Shown one piece after another: positions 51,774-60,675 of a DNA stretch of 64,000 bases (positions within the stretch are counted from its first letter, which is position 1; each line of letters starts with the position of its first letter). The notes under the pieces are model-generated. The model was given only the letters and a program-made list of their open reading frames with translations, was not told where the DNA came from and did no database searches. The stretch comes from Pseudomonadota bacterium (GTDB lineage: Bacteria; Pseudomonadota; Alphaproteobacteria; Rhizobiales; Xanthobacteraceae), in NCBI GenBank assembly GCA_023386885.1, contig JAEWIX010000011.1, positions 1-64,000 on the forward strand, written 5' to 3'. Position numbers and translations under genes: made by a program.

Positions 51774-52415
51774 TTAGCGGTGGATGAAAAGGACGATGAG
51801 CAGGGTCGGGATCACGAAGCCCATGCTGACGACGGGCCATGTCGCGCGGCGACGATTGGCATGGAGGTACAGCAGCAACAGACCCGTGAGACAGAAAACG
51901 ATCGCGACGGCTGCGAACACATCGATGAACCAACCCCACGCCTTGCCAGTATGGCGGCCTTTGTGCAGGTCGTTGAGATACGCGATCCAGCCGCGGTCGG
52001 TGATTTCATAGGACACCGCGCCGCTGTCGCGCTCGATGCTGAGCCAGGCGTCACCGCCGGGCCGCGGCAGGGCGACGTAGACTTCCTTCGGCGACCATTC
52101 CGTGTCGCGTTCGGAGGTGTTCACTCCGATCTCGCTGCGCAACCATGTTCCCACGCTCTGCGGAAGCGCTGCCTTGGCGGCGGTCGGTTCGGCTTTCAGA
52201 TCTGCTATCAGGGGCTGCGGCAATTGTCCTTCGCGCATGACCACTGTCGGCTTGGACTCGATTTGTCCGGCGTGGTTCAGCGTGATTCCGGTCAGGGCGA
52301 ACAGCACCATGCCGATCAGGCAAAGCCCCGAACTGATCCAGTGCCATTGGTAAAGCTGGCTGATGAGAAACGCGCGGCGCTTCTTTCGTCGCCAGAGTTC
52401 GTCGCCGTCGACCAT
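51774..52415 (-). CDS. PepSY-associated transmembrane protein
   Basis: The 213-residue protein has an N-terminal helix after a basic start (RRKKRRAFLISQLYQWHWISSGLCLIGMVLFALTGITLNHA). A periplasmic PepSY-like domain follows (KEVYVALPRPGGDAWLSIERDSGAVSYEITDRGWIAYLNDLHKGRHTG), then two C-terminal helices (FIDVFAAVAIVFCLTGLLLLYLH, VSMGFVIPTLLIVLFIH). His residues in WHW, NHA and LNDLHKGRHTG are positioned like heme ligands of PepSY/FoxB-type ferrisiderophore reductases. It is probably the first gene of the PepSY-DUF2271-DUF4198-apbE operon, a putative iron reductase module. Confidence 0.88.
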   Translation of the reverse strand: MVDGDELWRRKKRRAFLISQLYQWHWISSGLCLIGMVLFALTGITLNHAGQIESKPTVVMREGQLPQPLIADLKAEPTAAKAALPQSVGTWLRSEIGVNTSERDTEWSPKEVYVALPRPGGDAWLSIERDSGAVSYEITDRGWIAYLNDLHKGRHTGKAWGWFIDVFAAVAIVFCLTGLLLLYLHANRRRATWPVVSMGFVIPTLLIVLFIHR

Positions 52416-52723
52416 CGATCAATCCGAAACGCCAGTTTGTCGGCGTCGTCGCCAACTCTCGAAAAACAAAGGATTTTGAGCGGCATCCACCGGTCAGCGC
52501 GACTTGTTTAGCGAAGCGGACTTCGCTTTGCTACAGGAGCGGATTAGGTTCGTTCTAAATCCAGGTGTGGCCTTGGGCGCAGCCGCCCGGCGAGAGTTCC
52601 GTGGCGATTTGCCGCTCGCCGTGTCATGGGGACGTTCGATCCGCGCAAGAACCACGCGGCATCCGATGCCGGTTTGCCGATCCGGGATTGAATGACGGTA
52701 TCTCCAGACTAACATCCCGGATC
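52416..52723. other. Intergenic region between the PepSY and DUF3095 genes (308 bp)
   Basis: No convincing gene is present. A 10-bp inverted repeat (GATCCGGGAT at 52,679-52,688 and ATCCCGGATC at 52,714-52,723) ends exactly at the ATG of the next gene. A shorter AGCGAAG/CTTCGCT hairpin lies near 52,510. Promoters for the divergent genes must lie here. Confidence 0.5.
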
Positions 52724-53878
52724 ATGGTCCAGACAACTGTCCTTTCGAACTTCTACGCAGACATTCCGGTCTTTCGCCGCTTCGGCAGGTTGATGGACCC
52801 GACGCTGTATGTCCCGCTTCCGGGAGACTGGATGATCGGTGTGGCCGATATCGTCGATTCCACCAAGGCGATCTCCGAGCAACGTTACAAGGCGGTCAAC
52901 ATGGCGGGTGCCGCAATCATCGCCGCCGTGACCAATGCGCTGGCCGGGCGGGACTTCCCGTTCGTGTTCGGCGGCGACGGTGCAAGCTTTGCGGTTGCGG
53001 CCGAGGACGCCGGTCCGGTGCGGGAGGCCCTGGCTGCCACCGCCACCTGGGTGCTGGACGAATTGGGCCTCGTCATGCGGGTGGCGTTGGTGCCGCTCGA
53101 GCGAATTCGGGCCGCCGGGCGCGATGTTCGGGTGGCGAGATTCGGTCCGTCGCCGCATGTCGCCTATGCGATGTTTTCCGGTGGCGGTCTCGGCTGGGCC
53201 GAAGCGGCCATGAAGCGTGGCGAATTCGCCGTCACGCCCGCGCCGCCCGGCAGTCAACCCGACCTCAGCGGATTGTCATGTCGATTCTCGGAGATTCCAG
53301 CAGCGCATGGTGTGATCCTTTCGGTGTTGATCGTCCCGGCACGCGAGGCAGACCCGGTCGCGTTCCGCAAATTGATCGAACAGATCATCACGCTAGCCGA
53401 GCGCAGTCCGAATGCCGGGCGGCCCGTACCTGCCGAAGGTCCGGCGCTGCGTTGGCCGCCTGTCGGCTTCGACTATGAAGCCCGCGCCCGTCGCGGCGGG
53501 CCGCTGCTGTTCAGGCGTACGACCGTATTGATCCGGACGCTGTTCGTTTACTTCATCATGCGATTTGGGATTCGCATCGGAGGATTCGTCCCGGGCGTTT
53601 ATATCGGGCAGGCCGTTGCCAACAGTGACTTTCGCAAGTTCGATGACGGGCTGCGCATGGTGCTCGATTGTTCGCCGGAACTTGCCGATGCGCTTGAACA
53701 ACGTCTCGATGCCGCGACCGCAGCCGAGACGATCCGATATGGATTGCATCGTCAGGACGCGGCGATGATGACCTGCTTCACGCCGTCCGCGTTGCGTGCG
53801 GACCATCTCCACTTCATCGATGGTGCGCGCGGCGGCTATGCCGTGGCCGCGACGGCCTTGAAAGCATCGCTGGCGTGA
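52724..53878 (+). CDS. DUF3095 protein with nucleotide-cyclase-like features
   Basis: The 384-residue protein has WMIGVADIVDSTKAISEQRYKAVNMAGAAIIAAV at about 35-70, resembling the DxVxST segment of class III adenylate/guanylate cyclases. PFVFGGDGASFAVAAEDAGPVREAL follows like the second metal-binding GDG-type motif. The C-terminal half is DUF3095-specific, with VYIGQAVANSDFRKFDDGLRMVLDCSPE and FIDGARGGYAVAATALK. Whether it makes a cyclic nucleotide is unknown. No Shine-Dalgarno is visible; an inverted repeat abuts the ATG. It is a single-gene unit. Confidence 0.85.
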   Translation: MVQTTVLSNFYADIPVFRRFGRLMDPTLYVPLPGDWMIGVADIVDSTKAISEQRYKAVNMAGAAIIAAVTNALAGRDFPFVFGGDGASFAVAAEDAGPVREALAATATWVLDELGLVMRVALVPLERIRAAGRDVRVARFGPSPHVAYAMFSGGGLGWAEAAMKRGEFAVTPAPPGSQPDLSGLSCRFSEIPAAHGVILSVLIVPAREADPVAFRKLIEQIITLAERSPNAGRPVPAEGPALRWPPVGFDYEARARRGGPLLFRRTTVLIRTLFVYFIMRFGIRIGGFVPGVYIGQAVANSDFRKFDDGLRMVLDCSPELADALEQRLDAATAAETIRYGLHRQDAAMMTCFTPSALRADHLHFIDGARGGYAVAATALKASLA

Positions 53879-53912
53879 CGATCTGCTCGCGGTGTTGCGT
53901 CGAAGCGCGAAC

Positions 53913-54356
53913 TCAACGCTTCGCTCGTGTCCAGTTTTCGCCGCCGCACAATCCGCCGACGCAGCCGTTCACTCGCAAACTGTTCGGCCCCATCATCGCG
54001 ATGTTGCTGTCATAGGTCCCGCCATCGTCGGCGTTATAGATGCGGCCGGCCCATCGCGAGACACCGGACGGATGCATGCCGCTGAACAGCGGCAGGCCGA
54101 TCATCGGCCTTCGTCGTAACGCGGGATTTGGATTCTTGTCGTCGACAGCAGGCTTTCCAGTGTTCGGATCGGTCGGCTCGCGCAGCCAGACGACGACGCC
54201 GCAAATGCCTGTGCCGCAACGGCTGACCAGGACCTTGGCATCGCCGGCCTGAGTGAGCCAGGTGCCGGTGGGATCTCCCGATTCTTGAGCGGATGCATCG
54301 AACGATGGGTTCAACATGATTAAAATCATGGCAATCAGGCCGAATCGCAATGTCAT
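53913..54356 (-). CDS. DUF2147-domain periplasmic protein
   Basis: The 147-residue protein starts MTLRFGLIAMILIMLNPSFDASAQ (signal peptide). The lipocalin-like DUF2147 core is DPTGTWLTQAGDAKVLVSRCGTGICGVVVWLREPTDPNTGKP, LPLFSGM, WAGRIYNADDGGTYDSNIAMMGPNSLRVNGCVGGLCGGENWTR. Four cysteines (RCGTGIC and NGCVGGLC) could form two disulfides. GGAGG precedes the ATG at 54,356. The function is unknown. It is convergent with DUF3095. Confidence 0.9.
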   Translation of the reverse strand: MTLRFGLIAMILIMLNPSFDASAQESGDPTGTWLTQAGDAKVLVSRCGTGICGVVVWLREPTDPNTGKPAVDDKNPNPALRRRPMIGLPLFSGMHPSGVSRWAGRIYNADDGGTYDSNIAMMGPNSLRVNGCVGGLCGGENWTRAKR

Positions 54357-54545
54357 CAGAATCCTCCAGATCGGTCCCGTGTTGCATAACAAAAGGGCAA
54401 ACTTGTGCAATGCCATTCGAATGCCGGTGTGAATATCGGATGGAGGTAAAGATTAAACTGACCATGGACGACGAGATCGTTGCGCCATGATGCCGCGCCG
54501 CGCAACGTTATTCCCGAGACAAATGGATGCGCTTCGAATTGATAG

Positions 54546-55910
54546 CTATTTGCCCCAACGGGTGAAATAGACCGCTAGGGCGGTGACAATGCCGAAGACG
54601 AACATCGCGGTGGCGACCAAAGCGAACAGCATTGAGGCCGGCGCGTCAATCGTGGCGAGCCACCAACCGCCGCCGACAACGATGAGAAGGCGCAGCGTTG
54701 AGGCGAGCACTGGTCCAGCCACTTTCGCAGCGCCTTGCGATGCGAAATACATCGCGATGCCGAAGCCGAAAAAGCCGAAGCCCGGCCCCGCCCATGCGAA
54801 ATAGGTTGCGGCAGCCTTGGTGACTTCGGCGTCGCTCGTGAACAGCGAAATCCACAGCGAGGGCCAGATTGCGACGATGATGCCGATCGCTCCGACGGTC
54901 AGGCCGGCGGCGGAGCCGGTTGTCCATGCGACGCGCCGGGCGCGGGTCACGAGACCTGCGCCGATCGCCATGCCGACCATCGGGGTCGATGCCACGCCGA
55001 ATGCGAAGGCCACCGGGATCAGCAGAAATTCCAGGCGCGCGCCGATGCCGTAACCTGCGAGTGCCGCGACGCCGAAGCCGGTGATGATCTTGGTGAAGAC
55101 GACGATGGTGAGCACCGTTTGCACCGGCGACAGACATGAAATCGCGCCGACCTTCAGGATATCGGCAAACATGTTTTTTCGAAGCGTGAATGTCGAAAGG
55201 TTCAGTGTGAGGGGGCTGCGGCCGCTGACGAGGTACCAGATCAGAAAGCCAGTTCCTATCGCGTAGGCGATCAACTGACCGCTAGCGACTCCGACCATGC
55301 CGAATCGCGGCATGCCACCGATGCCCAATCCCAGCGCGCCGCCGCAGATCACCTGCAAGACGGCAACGACAAGGAGAGTCATGGACGGCACGCGCATGTT
55401 GCCGGTGCCGCGCAGGATCGAGGCCAGGGTATTCACGAGCCAGATGGCGATCGCGCCGGAGAACAACACGGTGGCGTAACCGGTGGCTTCGTCGAGGACG
55501 GCACCGCCGCCCCCGAGCAGTGCAAACAAGGCGCGACCGAACAGCAGCATCATCACGGTGAAGGAGAGGCCGCCGATGATGCCGATGGTCGCGGCGTGCC
55601 ACGCCAATGCATTGGCGCGATCCACGTTATCGGCACCGAGCGCGCGGCTGATCGCGGAGGAGACACTGCCGCCGATGGCACCGGCGGATGTCGTCTGCAT
55701 CAGCATGGTGAACGGAAACGCCAGCGCGATCGCCGCCAGCGGAACGATGCCGAGCCGGCCGATGTAGGCGGTTTCCGCCACCGCCACCAGCGTACTGCCG
55801 AACATCGCGACGACGTTAGGAAGCGCGAGTCGGAGCAATGTCGGCAGGATCGGCGATATTAACAAGGCGTTGGTGGCGCCTGTCGGCGGCAGTCGCATTG
55901 GCGCGTTCAT
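54546..55910 (-). CDS. MATE-family efflux transporter
   Basis: The 454-residue protein has 12 predicted helices in two related halves. MATE features include LLRLALPNVVAMFGSTLVAVAETAYIGRLG, LAIALPF-like LAAIALAFPFTMLMQTTSAGAIGGSVSSAISRALGAD and, in the second half, YGIGARLEFLLIPVAFAFGVASTPMVGMAIGAG. It should export cationic drugs or metabolites using Na+ or H+. An ATG (55,910) is preferred over a GTG two codons upstream. A single-gene unit. Confidence 0.92.
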   Translation of the reverse strand: MNAPMRLPPTGATNALLISPILPTLLRLALPNVVAMFGSTLVAVAETAYIGRLGIVPLAAIALAFPFTMLMQTTSAGAIGGSVSSAISRALGADNVDRANALAWHAATIGIIGGLSFTVMMLLFGRALFALLGGGGAVLDEATGYATVLFSGAIAIWLVNTLASILRGTGNMRVPSMTLLVVAVLQVICGGALGLGIGGMPRFGMVGVASGQLIAYAIGTGFLIWYLVSGRSPLTLNLSTFTLRKNMFADILKVGAISCLSPVQTVLTIVVFTKIITGFGVAALAGYGIGARLEFLLIPVAFAFGVASTPMVGMAIGAGLVTRARRVAWTTGSAAGLTVGAIGIIVAIWPSLWISLFTSDAEVTKAAATYFAWAGPGFGFFGFGIAMYFASQGAAKVAGPVLASTLRLLIVVGGGWWLATIDAPASMLFALVATAMFVFGIVTALAVYFTRWGK

Positions 55911-56028
55911 CGTCACGTGGTCCCATCGCCGGGGTGAGCCACCTGACCATTCCGCGAGCAGGGATCAGGTATATATTATGAACGACATATCATGACAATT
56001 AGAAATCCGCTCTGCCGACAATGCATGG

Positions 56029-56556
56029 TCACCATGGCAATCCGCATAAATCGATGACGCCGCCGCCTGCGCCGCGTTTGAGGTCGAAGGTATATGGCGC
56101 CATCGCATCGAACCGCACGCGGCCGCCGGGTTGTTCGCACCAGACCTCGCCGATGAAGCGTTGCCAGCCACGCGCCTCATAAAATGCAACATTGTGCGGT
56201 TCGCAGAAAAGCACTGCGAACTGGACGTCTTCGCGGTCGCGTAAGGTCTGAATTGCCGCATTGAGCGCGACGCTGGCATAGCCGCGGCGACGGTGGTCGG
56301 GATGGGTGGCAACGCCGCCGATGCCGCCGATATTCATCTTTCGGTTATTCCACGCCGCCATCCGGGTGTAGATGCCGACGTGACAGGCCAGTTCGCCATC
56401 TGTGGCTTCAACCAGCACGCGCAGGTCGGCATTCGCCCACCGGATATGCCCCCACGGCCGCTGTTCGACCGTTGCTTTCGGCCAGACAAGGTCGAGCAGC
56501 GGCCGAGCCGTCGGCCATGATGCGTCTCCGTTGAGTATGTCGATCTCGATACTCAT
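56029..56556 (-). CDS. GNAT-family N-acetyltransferase
   Basis: The 175-residue protein contains the GNAT motif A: IGGIGGVATHPDHRRRGYASVALNAAIQTL (acetyl-CoA pyrophosphate loop RRRGYA). The next block is VQFAVLFCEPHNVAFYEARGWQRF. The N-terminal part, SIEIDILNGDASWPTARPLLDLVWP, resembles aminoglycoside acetyltransferase-type or NodU-cluster GNATs. The substrate is unknown. AGGG precedes the ATG. Divergent from the MFS gene. Confidence 0.9.
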   Translation of the reverse strand: MSIEIDILNGDASWPTARPLLDLVWPKATVEQRPWGHIRWANADLRVLVEATDGELACHVGIYTRMAAWNNRKMNIGGIGGVATHPDHRRRGYASVALNAAIQTLRDREDVQFAVLFCEPHNVAFYEARGWQRFIGEVWCEQPGGRVRFDAMAPYTFDLKRGAGGGVIDLCGLPW

Positions 56557-56671
56557 GTCGTGCCCTGTGTCTTGCCCCGCGTCTGTCGCATTCGGTCATG
56601 CTCGATGGTGCGTAGCAAAAATTTACATTCGATGTCAGGATATTGGAAGTTTATGCCGGAAAGGTCGGAAC

Positions 56672-57913
56672 ATGGGCGCAGGACAGCTCACTACATCCCA
56701 GCGCTGGTCGATACTTGCCGGTGCCGCCATACTGCTGAGCCTTGCGATGGGCATGCGGCAGAGCTTCGGCTTGTTTCAGCCCTCGATCATTCGCGACGTC
56801 GGGATCACCGTGGCGGATTTCTCGCTGGCGACGGCGTTGCAGAACGTCGTGTGGGGCGTGACGCAACCGGTGGTCGGCATGTTGGCCGATCGTTACGGAT
56901 CGCGCTACGTGATGCTGGGCGGTGTGCTGGTCTACGCGGCGGGACTGGTGATCATGATGTTCACCACGTCGGCGCTGATGTTCATCGTCGGCGCGGGCTT
57001 CTGTGTCGGTCTGGCGCTGTCCTGCACGGCTTCGAGCATCACGATGGCCGTAACCTCGCGCGTGGTGTTGCCGGCCCAGCGCAGCGTGGCGATGGGTGCG
57101 GTTTCGGCCGCCGGGTCGCTCGGTCTGGTCATCGCCTCGCCGTTGGCGCAGACGTTGATTTCCAATGCCGGCTGGCAGATGGCGCTGGTCGGCTTCCTCG
57201 GTCTTGCGGCGGTGATGTTGCCGGCGGCGTTGTTTGCCGGGCGTGGCGATGCCGTCGAGATCGACAAGGCGGACGATTCCGAACAGCGCGTTGGCGCGGT
57301 CGTACAATCGGCGCTCGGGCATTCCGGCTTCGTGGTGATGTCGATCGCGTTCTTCGTCTGCGGTCTGCAACTGGTGTTTCTCACCACCCATCTTCCGAAC
57401 TATCTGGAAATCTGTGGGCTCGATGCATCCCTGAGCGCCGAGGCGCTGGCGATGATCGGCCTGTTTAACGTCATCGGGTCCTACGCATTCGGCTGGCTCG
57501 GCGGCCGCTATCCGAAGCAGATCCTGCTCGGCGGCATCTACATCGCTCGTTCGCTGGCGATCGCAATCTATTTCGCGCTTCCGGCCACGCCAGCGTCGAC
57601 GTTGATTTTCGCGGCGGTGATGGGTTCGTTGTGGCTCGGCGTAGTGCCGCTGGTGAATGGCCTGGTGTCGCAACTGTTCGGGTTGCGTTTCATGACCACC
57701 CTGACCGGCATCGCCTTCCTCAGCCATCAGGCCGGTTCGTTCCTTGGGGCATGGGGTGGCGGCATGATTTACGATCACCTCGGCAGCTACGACATGGCAT
57801 GGCGTTCGGCGGTGGTGATTGGGCTGGTCGCGGGCGCGTTCCAGATGCTGATGAACGTGCGGCCCCCGGCGGCGCGGCCGTCGCTCGATGGAGCGGTGCC
57901 GCGCGCGGCGTGA
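56672..57913 (+). CDS. Major facilitator superfamily transporter (oxalate/formate antiporter-like)
   Basis: The 413-residue protein has 12 membrane helices. SILAGAAILLSLAMGMRQSFGLFQPSIIRDVGITVADFSLATALQNVVWGVTQPVVGMLADRYGSRYVMLGG includes the loop 2-3 motif (ADRYGSR). The second half has LEICGLDASLSAEALAMIGLFNVIGSYAFGWLGGRYPKQ. The first helix with GMRQSFGLFQ resembles the NarK/YhjX (oxalate:formate antiporter-like) branch. The substrate is unknown. I chose ATG 56,672, preceded by GGAA/GGTCGGAAC. Confidence 0.9.
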   Translation: MGAGQLTTSQRWSILAGAAILLSLAMGMRQSFGLFQPSIIRDVGITVADFSLATALQNVVWGVTQPVVGMLADRYGSRYVMLGGVLVYAAGLVIMMFTTSALMFIVGAGFCVGLALSCTASSITMAVTSRVVLPAQRSVAMGAVSAAGSLGLVIASPLAQTLISNAGWQMALVGFLGLAAVMLPAALFAGRGDAVEIDKADDSEQRVGAVVQSALGHSGFVVMSIAFFVCGLQLVFLTTHLPNYLEICGLDASLSAEALAMIGLFNVIGSYAFGWLGGRYPKQILLGGIYIARSLAIAIYFALPATPASTLIFAAVMGSLWLGVVPLVNGLVSQLFGLRFMTTLTGIAFLSHQAGSFLGAWGGGMIYDHLGSYDMAWRSAVVIGLVAGAFQMLMNVRPPAARPSLDGAVPRAA

Positions 57914-57988
57914 TCCGCGTCACAGTCTGTGTAGCTCCTCTATCGTTCAATGTGATATCGTTACACGTTGACGATATGAGGTCCGCCC

Positions 57989-59548
57989 ATGCGTATGCTT
58001 GCGCTCATCTTCGCCGCGCTTGTCGCGATCGTCTGCAATGGCGGCGATGCCTTAGCCGCCAAACGGGTGGCGCTGGTTATCGGGAATTCCGCCTATCGGA
58101 ACGTCGCGCCGCTCACCAATCCGGCTAACGACGCAGCGGCGCTGGCAGCGATGTTCAGGCAGGCCCAGTTCGATGCGGTGGCACTGCACGATAATCTCAG
58201 CAATATCGAAATGCGCCGCGCGCTGCGCGAATTCTCCGATCAGGCCCGAGGTGCCGATATCGCGGTCGTCTACTTTGCCGGTCACGGCATCGAGATCGAC
58301 GGCGTCAACTATCTGATCCCGGTCGATGCGACGATCGAGCGCGACACCGATGCCTATGACGAGGCCATCGCGCTCGACAGGATCCTGCAGGCGGTCGAGC
58401 CAGCCAAGCAACTCCGTTTGGTGATACTTGATGCCTGTCGGGACAATCCGTTCGCCAAGAAGATGCGGCGAATGCTGGCGGTGCGTTCGATCGGGCGTGG
58501 TCTTGCCGACGTCGAGCCGAACCAGCCGAACACCCTGATCGCCTACGCCGCCAAGGGCGGCTCGACTGCATCCGACGGCGGCGGCAAGAACAGTCCGTTC
58601 GCTAGTGCGCTGGTCAAGCACCTGACAACGCCGGGCCTCGGCGTGCGTCGGGCATTCGGTTACGTGCGGGACGATGTTCTGGCCGCCACGGGCAATCGTC
58701 AGGAGCCGTTCGTCTATGGATCGCTTGGCGGTGACGAGGTGACGTTGGTCCCGGCGGCGCCTGCCGCGGCCGTCGCGGTTCACGACGTGCGCGGCGATTA
58801 TGAATTGGCTGAGAAGGTTGGCACCGTCGAGGCGTGGGATTCCTTTATCAAGACCCATCCAGCCGGCTTCTACACCGATCTGGCCAAGGCGCAGCGTAAC
58901 AAGTTGCGCAACGACATGCCGTCGCGCGCCGATGCAGCGGTAACGCCGCCAAAGTCAGGCGCCGCCATGCCCGCCGCTCAATCGAAGCCGCAAGCCGAGC
59001 CGCCGCAGCAGGCCGTCGCGGCGCTGCCATCCACCGAGGATGCGTCGTCGCGGCTCGCGCGGGCGCCGAACTCGGATATTCCCCGGCTGCTTCAGGTCGA
59101 ATTGGCGCGAGTCGGCTGTGCTGCAGGCGAACCCGACGGCGTGTGGGGAACGGCATCGCAACGCGCACTTGCGTCGTTCAATCGCCACGCCAGGACGCAA
59201 CTGGATACCAGTCTTCCAAACGTTGCAGCACTGGACGCTGTTCGCGGCCAGCGCGGCCGGGTCTGCCCTCTGACCTGCGAGCGCGGTTCTCACGCGGTTG
59301 GCGGCAAGTGCGTGGCCTCGGCATGCCGGCGCGGCTACGAACGGGACGACGATGGAGTTTGCCGGGCTATCGGACGGTCCGAGCGGGCAACGCGCTCCCG
59401 TGAGCCGCGCGCGCGTCGTGACGCAGCGCCTTCGGCCGCGCCGCATGCGGCGCAGGTCATTTGCAATGACCATGGCTGCCGTCCCGTCAGCAGAGGCTGT
59501 CGTGCGGCTGTCGCGACCGGTCCGTTTCAATCGGAGGTTTGCAATTGA
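57989..59548 (+). CDS. Caspase-like (C14/metacaspase-type) secreted protein with PG-binding-like domain
   Basis: The 519-residue protein has a signal peptide (MRMLALIFAALVAIVCNGGDALAA). A caspase p20-like domain follows: KRVALVIGNSAYRNVAPLTNPANDAAALAAMF, the catalytic His in VVYFAGHGIEIDGVNYLIP and the catalytic Cys in RLVILDACRDNPF, then AYAAKGGSTASDGGGKNSPFASALVKHL. A linker precedes a peptidoglycan-binding-like helix domain (LLQVELARVGCAAGEPDGVWGTASQRALASF), and a Cys-rich tail includes CPLTCERGSHAVGGKCVASACRRGYE. The layout is common in Bradyrhizobium-type genomes. Exported, so probably acts in the periplasm; substrate unknown. Confidence 0.92.
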   Translation: MRMLALIFAALVAIVCNGGDALAAKRVALVIGNSAYRNVAPLTNPANDAAALAAMFRQAQFDAVALHDNLSNIEMRRALREFSDQARGADIAVVYFAGHGIEIDGVNYLIPVDATIERDTDAYDEAIALDRILQAVEPAKQLRLVILDACRDNPFAKKMRRMLAVRSIGRGLADVEPNQPNTLIAYAAKGGSTASDGGGKNSPFASALVKHLTTPGLGVRRAFGYVRDDVLAATGNRQEPFVYGSLGGDEVTLVPAAPAAAVAVHDVRGDYELAEKVGTVEAWDSFIKTHPAGFYTDLAKAQRNKLRNDMPSRADAAVTPPKSGAAMPAAQSKPQAEPPQQAVAALPSTEDASSRLARAPNSDIPRLLQVELARVGCAAGEPDGVWGTASQRALASFNRHARTQLDTSLPNVAALDAVRGQRGRVCPLTCERGSHAVGGKCVASACRRGYERDDDGVCRAIGRSERATRSREPRARRDAAPSAAPHAAQVICNDHGCRPVSRGCRAAVATGPFQSEVCN

Positions 59549-59647
59549 GGACGAAATTGGGTCGCTCGCATTTGACTGTTCTTCGCAGTGGAACCTTATA
59601 TAAAGGGAACCGTTAGCCCTCTATCTCCACTATCCCGGACAGAAATC

Positions 59648-60244
59648 ATGACCTTCAAACTTCCCGATTTGCCTTACGCCTATGATGCGCTCGCCCCCCA
59701 TATGTCCAAGGAAACGCTGGAGTTTCACCACGACAAGCATCATCAGGCCTATGTCACCAACGGCAACAATTTGCTGAAGGGCACCGAATTCGAGAACAAG
59801 TCGCTGGAAGAGATCGTCAAGGGCTCCTACGGCAAGAACGCCGCCTTGTTCAACAACGCCGGCCAGCACAACAACCATCTGCATTTCTGGAATTGGATGA
59901 AGCCGAAGGGCGGCGGCAGCAAGCTGCCCGGTCGTCTTGCCAAGAAGATCGACGAGGATCTCGGTGGCCTCGAGAAGTTCAAGGCGGACTTCGCTGCCGC
60001 CGGTGCGGGCCAATTCGGCTCGGGCTGGGCCTGGCTGTCGGTCAAGAACGGCAAGCTCGAAGTCTCCAAGACCCCGAACGGCGAGAACCCGCTGGTGCAC
60101 GGCGCGACCCCGATCCTCGGCGTCGACGTCTGGGAGCATTCCTACTACATCGACTACCGTAATCGCCGCCCTGATTACCTGAAGGCGTTCGTCGATCATC
60201 TCGTGAATTGGGAGTATGTCGACGACCTGCTCGGCAAGGCCTGA
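59648..60244 (+). CDS. sodB: Superoxide dismutase [Fe/Mn]
   Basis: The 198-residue protein begins MTFKLPDLPYAYDALAPHMSKETLEFHHDKHHQAYVTNGN with two metal-binding His residues (His 27 and, later, His 74-type in AGQHNNHLHFWNWM). The C-terminal metal site is GVDVWEHSYYIDYRNRRPDYLKAF (Asp and His). GQFGSGWAWLSV is the conserved region. Similarity to iron-type enzymes is strong. It has its own promoter (100-bp gap) and a terminator downstream. Confidence 0.96.
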   Translation: MTFKLPDLPYAYDALAPHMSKETLEFHHDKHHQAYVTNGNNLLKGTEFENKSLEEIVKGSYGKNAALFNNAGQHNNHLHFWNWMKPKGGGSKLPGRLAKKIDEDLGGLEKFKADFAAAGAGQFGSGWAWLSVKNGKLEVSKTPNGENPLVHGATPILGVDVWEHSYYIDYRNRRPDYLKAFVDHLVNWEYVDDLLGKA

Positions 60245-60272
60245 GTGCCGTTGCACGGCATTCCGATCTTTC

Positions 60273-60300
60273 GAGGGGCGGCCTGCGGGTCGCCCCTTTC
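60273..60300 (+). terminator. Rho-independent terminator after sodB
   Basis: AGGGGCGGC pairs with GTCGCCCCT around CTGCGG, followed by TTCGTT. It lies 30 nt after the sodB stop; the T-tract is short. Confidence 0.65.
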
Positions 60301-60411
60301 GTTGGGGCGCTAGGTCGGGGCGTTGCCGCGAGGCCGGCTGTCGCCATTGGTTCCCGTGCGCCAACAGATTGATATATGGATAGTTTTTCGCCTGTCTCGT
60401 GGCGGCATTGT

Positions 60412-60430
60412 TATGTTATAGTATAACATA
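60412..60430. promoter_or_regulatory. Zur-type operator (19-bp perfect palindrome)
   Basis: TATGTTATAGTATAACATA is a perfect palindrome around the central G and matches the Zur box of alphaproteobacteria (TGTTATA...TATAACA core). It lies 38 bp before the first gene of the zinc uptake operon. Zur with zinc would bind here and repress the operon. Confidence 0.85.
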
Positions 60431-60468
60431 TATAGAACGCGGACTGTCTTCCGAACGAGAGCCGGCCA

Positions 60469-60675
60469 ATGGCCCATTTGCATACACATCATCATGGTGG
60501 CCCCCATGCTCATGGCGCGGCCGGCGCGCACCATCATGCGCCGGAAGCGCCGCATCCGGCGCAGCGGGCGACGGTGTCGCTGTTGCGGATGACACTGGCG
60601 GAGCGGCTCGGCTTGGCGATCCTCCTCAGCGTCGGTCTCTGGGGCCTGGTCTGGCTGGCGATGAGGCCGGCATGA
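60469..60675 (+). CDS. His-rich small membrane protein heading the zinc operon (68 aa)
   Basis: The 68-residue product starts MAHLHTHHHGGPHAHGAAGAHHHAP with ten His in the first 23 residues and a single transmembrane helix at about 45-65 (ERLGLAILLSVGLWGLVWLAM). I expect zinc binding at the membrane. The stop overlaps the next start by 4 bp (ATGA), strongly supporting a real gene. I do not know a named family; small His-rich proteins beside zinc ABC genes have been seen in related genomes. It is directly after the Zur palindrome, so it is the first gene of the regulon unit. Confidence 0.82.
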   Translation: MAHLHTHHHGGPHAHGAAGAHHHAPEAPHPAQRATVSLLRMTLAERLGLAILLSVGLWGLVWLAMRPA

